Of a DNA stretch of 64,000 nt, positions 58,428 through 64,000 are shown in pieces (within the stretch, counting starts at the first letter, position 1; each line of letters begins with the position of its first letter). Under the pieces are notes generated by a model that saw nothing but the letters and a program-made list of their open reading frames with translations, was not told the DNA's origin and made no database searches. Position numbers and translations under genes: made by a program. The stretch is from Hordeum vulgare subsp. vulgare (Eukaryota > Streptophyta > Magnoliopsida > Poales > Poaceae): the NCBI RefSeq assembly GCF_904849725.1, contig NC_058522.1:438803529-438867528 (forward strand). The letters are read 5' to 3'.

Positions 58428-59200
58428 ATGGCGTCCCCCGGGGATGGCTCTGGCCGGGGAAAGCATGCGGCCCCTCCTGCACCTTCGTCCGCCCCCGGAG
58501 GCAGTGGCGGAGGGCCTTCAGGGCCTACGCGTGTCCGCCACCTCTGGGTAATGTCTGGCTAGTAAGTCCTTCGTTGCGTTTCCTTTTCTTGTTGCTCCAT
58601 ATGTTGTCCCGCGGTTGATCTTCCTTCTTCTTCAGTGTGCCCTCCTCCAAGAAGCCAGAGCTCGGCGACCTCCAAGAGGAGGTGGAAGAGCTTTGAGCCC
58701 GGCTTGAGAGCGCCGAGGCCGCCCTCAACGCTGCTCGCCAAGGCGAGGCAGAGGCCAAGGAGGAGCTAGCATCGCTGTAGCAGCAAGTCCGGGAGGCGGC
58801 GGACGCCATGCAGGTTGCTCAGGACAAGGCGTCGTACGCCCAGCTGATGGCGTCCCAGCGCGCCCTGCAGTTCGCCGGCATCGCCGACCGTCGTGACGCA
58901 TCGGTTTGCGGGGAGGGCCCTGGCGCTGCCCAACGTGAGGAGCGACGGGGTCTACCTCGTCTTCTTCCAGGAGGTCGTGGAGGCGCTCGAGGCTGGCGTC
59001 CACCACGTGGAGGAGGAAAGCGCGTCCAGCGCGCGCGAGCTTCTAGGCCTCGCCCTGACGCTCTCTTCGCCAACTTGTGTTGCCTTGATCCGGAGCTCGA
59101 TCTCCGGTGCGTCATCGAACCGGCGCCTGTTGAGTCCCGCCGTCTTCTCCGGGATGAAGTCCACCCGCATGTAGACGCCCTGGTGGGGCGGTACATCTAG
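58428..59200 (+). pseudogene. Antisense coiled-coil gene inside Gypsy-E, two exons visible
   Basis: Exon 1 (58428-58561) begins MASPGDGSGRGKHAAPPAPS, a Gly/Pro/Ser-rich stretch, and would stop at TAG if unspliced. A GTAAGT donor at 58562 and a TTCTTCTTCAG acceptor ending 58635 remove a 74-bp intron and keep frame, giving SGYVPSSKKPELGDLQEEVE. A heptad-rich coiled coil follows (EEVEEL, ARLESAEAALNAARQGEAEA, KEELASL), broken by TGA and TAG, each one C-to-T change from CGA and CAG. Downstream, after frame changes, come GVYLVFFQEVVEALEAGVHH and LDPELDLRCVIEPAPVESRR, ending VDALVGRYI at 59200. This recalls the C-terminal part of the grass 'gypsy-type transposon' (Transposase_28) proteins, which is tentative. 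Confidence 0.55.
58562..58635 (+). other. Putative 74-bp intron of the antisense gene
   Basis: GTAAGT at the 5' end, pyrimidine-rich TTCCTTCTTCTTCAG at the 3' end. Removal restores the reading frame past a TAG and joins two parts of one plausible protein. Length is within the range of short plant introns. Confidence 0.5.
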
Positions 59201-60939
59201 GTGCCCGCCTCGAGTGAGGATGGTGATCCCGACGATGGGCCAGCCGGCGCCATGGGTGACGTCGGTAGCCCCTCCCCTTAGTGCCCCAAGCTCTCGTCTT
59301 CCTGCTCTTGTAATGGTGAATCAAGAACTCTGCCCTACCTGGCGTTATGCATTTGTTGTTATTACCTTTGCTGCTCTCCCCTTTTCATTTTCTCCTGAGG
59401 TGATGGCTTGCGTGTTGGTGGTCGTTGTAGTGGGGCTGCAAAGCTTAGGGCCTGTTGTTGCAGCTGTCGTGGCTTGCGATGACGAGGAAAGCACGACCTT
59501 CTGGAAGTTTTGCCCTCCAGAGGCACCCCTCGTGACGCCGCGTGCTTGGGTGGTGGACTTGCTCCTTGATGTCCTTGAATTCTTAGACCATGCATCCTTC
59601 GTTAGTGCGCATGTTTAATTTCACCGTTAGTTTGCCGTAAAGCGAGAGGGTCCTGGTCAGGGCCTCTGAGGCACTTAGCTCGTGGATTTGCGTCGGTCCC
59701 TCGCATAGTTCCTCTGGTGCAGCTCCTGTTTCGTAAGCGGGACGAGGTGAAGACCCTTTCGGCACTCTATGTATGTAGGTCCCGGTCCCGCACATTTCCC
59801 TGCCGCTGTGAGGTTCAACCCGTTACCAAGGTTGTCCTTCACGGGGCAAAGCCCCGGCACCCTGGGGGGCCGAGTGGCTTTGCGACCAGTAAGGCTCCTG
59901 AGGCGCGTTGCTTAGGAGCCCCCCTTGACACTCAAGACACTCCGCGTCGTCAGGCCCCGGCCTTAACAGCCGGTAAGGCTCCTGAGGCGCGCCCAGGAAC
60001 CCCCTTTCTGGCGCCCAAGTGATTCTGCACTTCGTCCTTTTGGTCATTGCCCCGGGGGAGCCCTGAGGCCTCCCGAGACTCTTTGTGGTGGTATCAAATT
60101 TTTGTTTGGACCCCCGAGCGGGGGTTGACCACTAAAAAACGTTGTCCCAGAGGTGGCAAGTCCTTGCATTCATGCTCCTTGGCTCCTTCGGGTGGCGCGG
60201 AGCAGTTGTCTCCAAACACGTCCTTCGGACGGGAGGTTTCAAAGCCACTGAAATAAGAAACGCCAAAGAAGGTTTTCCCCCTTTTTATTTTTCAAACGTC
60301 GGGCGTTAAGACTGGAAGAAACCAACTCAAGAAATCAGCCAGTTCAAATTCAGCGGAAAATAGTTCGAATCCAAGAAAAAGCAAGCGAGTGTCGCGTCCG
60401 GCATTTAAAGCTGGAATAGTCATTGGCGAATTATATTGGTTTCCTTGCCAGCTGCGAGCATGGTCATTGGCAGGCCATGCTGGTTGCCTTCGTCTTTGTA
60501 CCCAGCACGGAGCTAAGGTCTTCCACTAGGCATGGGGTGGAACCCTTCCGCGTTGTCGGGGGGGCCTGGGCATATACAGCCTCGGCTCGTTATTACGTGA
60601 GAGTGTCACGGTGGGGGTGTATATGGGAGGTCGCGAGGACGCTTTGGCCTCGCGAGTGTCCCTACCCCCAAGGCATTGGGGCCTGAGCTTCTAGAGTCAT
60701 TGGCGGTCTGTGTTGTACCCAACGCGGAGCTAAGGTCTTCCACTACGCGTGTGGTGGACCCCTTCCGCGTCCTCGCGGGGCCCTGGGCGTATACAGCCTC
60801 GGCTCGTTATTATGTGAGAGTGTCATGGGATGAAGTAGGTTCCGGAAGGATTGAAGGACGATGCAGAGGTGCGACAGGTTGATGCAGGTCTTGCGCGCTC
60901 CTTCCCTCGAGGCCTGTTATGGGGACGCCTGAAGCTCTT
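59201..60939. other. Gypsy-E internal region, no gene recognised
   Basis: GC-rich, 1.7 kb. It has repeated AAGGCTCCTGAGGCGCG (59890 and 59975) and a 115-bp imperfect direct repeat at 60499 and 60717. None of the open frames here shows RT, integrase or other recognisable motifs. Confidence 0.5.
60499..60831. repeat. Imperfect direct repeat, units about 218 bp apart
   Basis: Units 60499-60614 and 60717-60831 share CGGAGCTAAGGTCTTCCACT, the GTGGA(A/C)CCCTTCCGCGT block and ATACAGCCTCGGCTCGTTAT. They are separated by about 100 bp of unrelated DNA. Confidence 0.7.
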
Positions 60940-61889
60940 CCTCGTCGGGAGGATTAGGCAGTGCCACATACTCTGGCACGTACGGCTTCATGTAGTCACT
61001 TGCCCGTCCCCCGCGGCCGGCCATCAGTGCGACAATGGCGGCCCCCCTTGGTGGTGGAGGGGAATCCCCCCTGCCGTACTACTCGAAGATTTTCCTGCGA
61101 TAAGCCTCCTCGCGAAATCGCTTGTTCCTGTTGCCACCGTTGGCTGGTCCTGGCGCCGCCCTGTGCTGATTCCCTCCTTGGTGTCATGTCATGTCTCTGT
61201 TGTCGTAGTTCGTCTACGCCATCGCCTCCGCCCTCTACTGGCTACGCCGGAGGGAGCGTTCCTGTCTAGCCGCCCCGGGCTGCCGAGGGCCGACCTAGTC
61301 TCGGTGATGCGTGCCACCATGTGCGTCGGTCGCCCCGCCGTTTTCATCGCGTCCATGGTGGTTGTCAGCATGCTGCGCTTCATGGCTAGTCGCTGGGGTC
61401 TGGATAAGGTGGAGGGCAGGGCGAAGCGTGTCTCTCTCGGCCCCGCCCAGTGTGGGCAGGGCCCCGAAGCTTGCAAGCTAAGGGGTCGGCACGCGGTGCG
61501 AACCCCCGACACCCGACACCTGTGGCCTTGAGGATGCACCAGGCTGGATGGTCTTCTGGGCGATGGCGATTATCTCCATGATGTGGTCAACCCAGGCGTC
61601 GAAGCCCCTTGGCGTCGGTCATTGGCGGAGCATCTCTCTTGCCATCCGCAACGCGTCGTGTGCGTTGAGGTCTCCTAAGTTGATGCGGCGCACTGCAGGT
61701 GCCTCGGCCGCCGCCCAGCCACCATGCACCTGGGTGACACGGGTGGTCGTCATGGTGGAGGCGATGTTGACGGCCTGGTACGAGACCCCTGGTCCCGCAA
61801 CGCCGGTATGCAAGCTTTCCAGCCACTCTGATGTGGCGGTCGGAGACCAGCTCGAAGAGGCTCGGAGAGGTTGGTCGGTCACCGGCCAT
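60940..61889 (-). pseudogene. Gypsy-E gag start, decayed
   Basis: Begins within 70 bp of the PBS on the minus strand. Frame from 61882 reads MTDQPLRASSSWSPTATSEW, then LGDLNAHDALRMAREMLRQ, a TGA (one C-to-T change from CGA), and continues in the same frame PTPRGFDAWVDHIMEIIAIA. Further on come frequent stops and an Arg/Pro-rich tail (near 61100, YGRGDSPPPP). The position, size and Ala/Arg-rich helical character suit the N-terminus of a Gypsy gag, but there is no diagnostic motif. Confidence 0.4.
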
Positions 61890-61940
61890 CAGTGCAGCGG
61901 CCTGGGAAGGAGGAAGCTAGGAGAAAACCTTCACATGCCC

Positions 61941-61958
61941 CCTACCTGGCGCGCCAAA
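61941..61958 (-). promoter_or_regulatory. Primer binding site of Gypsy-E
   Basis: Minus strand TTTGGCGCGCCAGGTAGG next to the LTR end GTGACA. This TGGCGCGCCAGGTAGGGG-type PBS is widespread in grass Gypsy elements. Confidence 0.8.
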
Positions 61959-62833
61959 TGTCACATTTCGGGCTCCGCAAAACCCTAAGGATTCAAACGC
62001 ACGGGCGTGTACGACGATCTCTCTCGGCTCGACCTAACCTAGCCTGCTACTCGATGGAAACGACGAAGAACTCACTCGATGGTGAGAGGAACACAAAACA
62101 CAACAGTTTACCCAGGTTCGGGCCGCTGCGAAGTGTAAAACCCTACTCTTGCTTTTGGTGGATTGCCTCTCACGGAGGTTGGTGGGTGAACTGGTACAGT
62201 GCTCTCGAGCCTCCGGAGGCCAAGTGGCTAAGCGTCTTGCTCTAGGGTTTCAATGATCCCACCCCCTTTGCCAAGTATCCTACCCTCTCTATTTATAGTG
62301 GAGGCTCGGGTCCTCTTCCCTTATCGTAGGCGGGAAGCGATCCCACAACGGCCAGTTTTGGTGGGGCAAGGGAACATGCTTCCCCTGTCAAAAGTGGTCT
62401 TCGCCTGCAAAGCAGCTGTCAGCGTCGTAGAGGTGGGCGCAGGGGTGACGCTCGTCCTGCCAGTGGGCGGCCATGGTCTTGTTGCACTGGAAGGGAAACC
62501 TTTAGAAGATGCCTTTGGAGCCCTGATACGCTCCCACCTTCTTTGCACCAAAGGGGGAATTGTCCTGTCCTGCCATCTTCTGGTCGCGTGTCCTTCCATG
62601 GCGTCACCCTTGACTCCTGAGGCCTGACCTTGCCTTGAAATATCCACCACTCCGGATGGGACCTGAGGAGGCCCCCTGTGGGTCTTGATGTCGCTCTTCC
62701 TCGCGAGACTCGGCCCCTCGTGAGGGCCTTGTTATGGGTGGTGTTGTCCCGGTCGAACGTGTGCTAATGATGTGGGCCCGCCCTGGGTCGCACGCAGGCA
62801 GGTCTGGGTACCCCCGTTCCCAGAACGCCGACA
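61959..62833 (-). repeat. 5' LTR of Gypsy-E
   Basis: 875 bp, TGTCACATTTCGGGCTCCGC at 61959 to CCAGAACGCCGACA at 62833. It pairs with 29566-30434. The flank CGCAC (62834-62838) is the right TSD copy. Confidence 0.88.
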
Positions 62834-62838
62834 CGCAC

Positions 62839-63784
62839 GGCTGTGTGTGGAAGAATTCATGCGGCTGGTGGTGGTGGTTCAGTCACACGGGTGTTGGTGA
62901 GGCCAGGTGGTTTGGTGTGTGGAGTGGAACACGATGCCACACGAAAGTAAATCTCTGACTATGGTCGGAGCCGACAGCAACGGCGTCCGCGGGCGTCACT
63001 GCCTTCTTGAAGGCACTGTTCTCGTGACGTGCTCCTCCCCCTTACCATCTCCTACTCCGAGGGAAACCTCATATCTGTGCTCTCTCAGGTCAGATGATGG
63101 CGGCGCATTGTGTCGTTACCCTCGTGTGGGCATCATTTTTGGAGCAGGGATCAACCGAAGGGACTAGCAGTGGTAGTGGTGGTGGTGGTGCGATTGGCTT
63201 GGAGTCGGTGGTGTTTATTTGGGCTCAGTGGCAGTGCCTTTGGCGCCGTAGGGCGGCCATCTATTTCCCCCTCGTGAGCTCGACCATCCCTTTGGTGTAG
63301 TTCTGATTCTTCCTTTTGAAGCCGGGTTAGCGGGGTGTGATCCTCTCTGGTCCACTTCATTTTTGTACGGCACCTCTCTCCTTGCGAGGTGTTGTTGGGT
63401 AGACCAAATGGCCAACATGCAAGGCTCTCCTTACTTGGTGAGATGAAGATGGAAGTTAAGGCCCCCTTTGTACTGGTTGTGCTAGCTGTGTTCTTCTTCA
63501 TGTGTTTCTTATCGGTTGCCTTTCGTGTGATCTCTGTGCTTACTCAAGACCCTGGGTTGTGTATGTCCTGTTGACATTCTCAAGACTCTTCCATGGTTTC
63601 CGTTGTGCTGCGGCGAGCTTCGGGCTCTTGGTGTTGTCTCGGATCATCTTTGCTCAAAGACGACACAATGATGCCTCCCCAACCTGCTAATTGTTTCGAC
63701 CACCCATGGCGGATCTCCCAGTCAATGTTCTTGTTAAGTTTGGCACTCGTTGGTTATGGTTGATCCTCTATTGTGTCGTGGGGC
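62839..63784. other. Unassigned GC-rich host sequence right of Gypsy-E
   Basis: Continuation of the DNA left of 29561. It contains runs of GGTGGTGGTGG and TCTTCTTCATG, plus a plus-strand open frame at 63389-63574 with a hydrophobic stretch (VLVVLAVFFFMCFLSVAF). There is no conserved motif, so I make no gene call. Confidence 0.4.
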
Positions 63785-64000
63785 TAATACGTCTCCATCG
63801 TATCTACTTTTCCAAACTCTTTTGCCCTTGTTTTGGACTCCAATTTGCATGATTTGAATGGAACTAACCTGGACTGGCGCTGTTTTCAGCAGAATTGCCT
63901 TGGTGTTATTTTTGTGCAGAAATCAAAGTTCTCCAAACGTCCTGAAAATTTACGGGGAGCAGTTTTGGAAGATAAGAAAAATATATGTGCCAAGTTCCAC
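63785..64000 (+). mobile_element. Start of a Gypsy LTR, truncated by the window edge
   Basis: TAATACGTCTCCATCGTATC, then TTTTCCAAACTCTTTTGCCC and CAGCAGAATTGCC. It aligns with the reverse complement of 27960-28149, the 5' end of the solo LTR 26722-28149. The terminal TG is mutated to TA. Orientation is plus. The rest of the element lies beyond 64000. Confidence 0.8.

Larger units (their letters stand above)
29566..62833 (-). mobile_element. Gypsy-E: short Gypsy element with antisense gene, split by Gypsy-D and an Angela solo LTR; TSD GGCAC/CGCAC
   Basis: LTRs of 869 bp (29566-30434) and 875 bp (61959-62833) start TGTC(A/G)GCGTTCT and end in TGACA or GTGACA on the minus strand. The PPT GGGATCGGGGGCTAC adjoins the left LTR, and the PBS TTTGGCGCGCCAGGTAGG adjoins the right LTR, fixing minus orientation. 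Flanks GGCAC (29561-29565) and CGCAC (62834-62838) are a TSD with one mismatch. Its own internal DNA (30435-30596, 56284-56388, 58225-61958) totals only about 4 kb. It holds a decayed gag start near the PBS and a plus-strand spliced gene, but no pol, so it is a non-autonomous derivative. Confidence 0.82.

Noticed and set aside
63389..63574. 61-aa plus-strand frame with a hydrophobic stretch
   Set aside because: Short, with no homologue recognised and no supporting promoter or splice signals.
1..64000. CRISPR arrays, bacterial operons, rRNA or tRNA genes
   Set aside because: No regularly spaced short repeats, no ribosome binding pattern and no tRNA cloverleaf were seen. The window is plant nuclear repeat DNA.

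Overview
The window is intergenic DNA from a large grass genome, almost certainly Triticeae (wheat, Aegilops, rye or barley group). Nearly every base belongs to a transposable element. The main diagnostics are Copia LTRs of the Angela/BARE-1/WIS group (TGTTGGAAATATGCCC...CCCAACA), two ~4.5-4.9 kb LTRs ending in GGTCGCATCTTGGGCGTGAC (recalled as the barley Sukkula LTR end), several Gypsy LTRs beginning TGATACGTC, and a Stowaway MITE. I see no host gene, tRNA, rRNA or CRISPR array. Family names are from memory. Structures, borders and target-site duplications (TSDs) were read from the sequence.

Left cluster (1-24240). A minus-strand Copia element (Copia-A; gag, zinc knuckle, protease and integrase relics, PBS at 14352, LTR from 14367) has been split three times: by a full Angela element (1140-9751, TSD AGAAT), by an Angela solo LTR (11929-13744, TSD GTGAC), and by a minus-strand gag-protease Gypsy (15196-23895) with the unusual order partial internal - LTR - internal - LTR. 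A Gypsy LTR end occupies 1-336.

Middle (24241-29565). This is a patchwork of truncated LTRs, a Gypsy solo LTR with TSD GGGTG (26722-28149), and unassigned DNA.

Right cluster (29566-62833) is a deep nest. A minus-strand Gypsy (Gypsy-E) carries a plus-strand gag-protease Gypsy (Gypsy-D, 30597-56278). Gypsy-D carries an Angela element in its 3' LTR (37362-55576, TSD CTTGT). That Angela carries two Sukkula-type solo LTRs in opposite orientations (37913-42450 in its 3' LTR; 47181-52036 in gag). Gypsy-E also holds another Angela solo LTR (56389-58219, TSD GCGAC). A further Gypsy LTR starts at 63785 and runs off the window.

The most interesting item is an antisense, apparently spliced gene inside Gypsy-E (58317-59200, plus strand): TATA box, ATG, a GT-AG intron that preserves frame, and a coiled-coil reading frame with two C-to-T stops, opposite to the element's own transcription. 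Also worth attention are a 24-bp block conserved exactly just after the protease stop in Gypsy-D and the related Gypsy-B, three PBS-like motifs in a row in the Gypsy-B leader, and the three-part Gypsy-B array.
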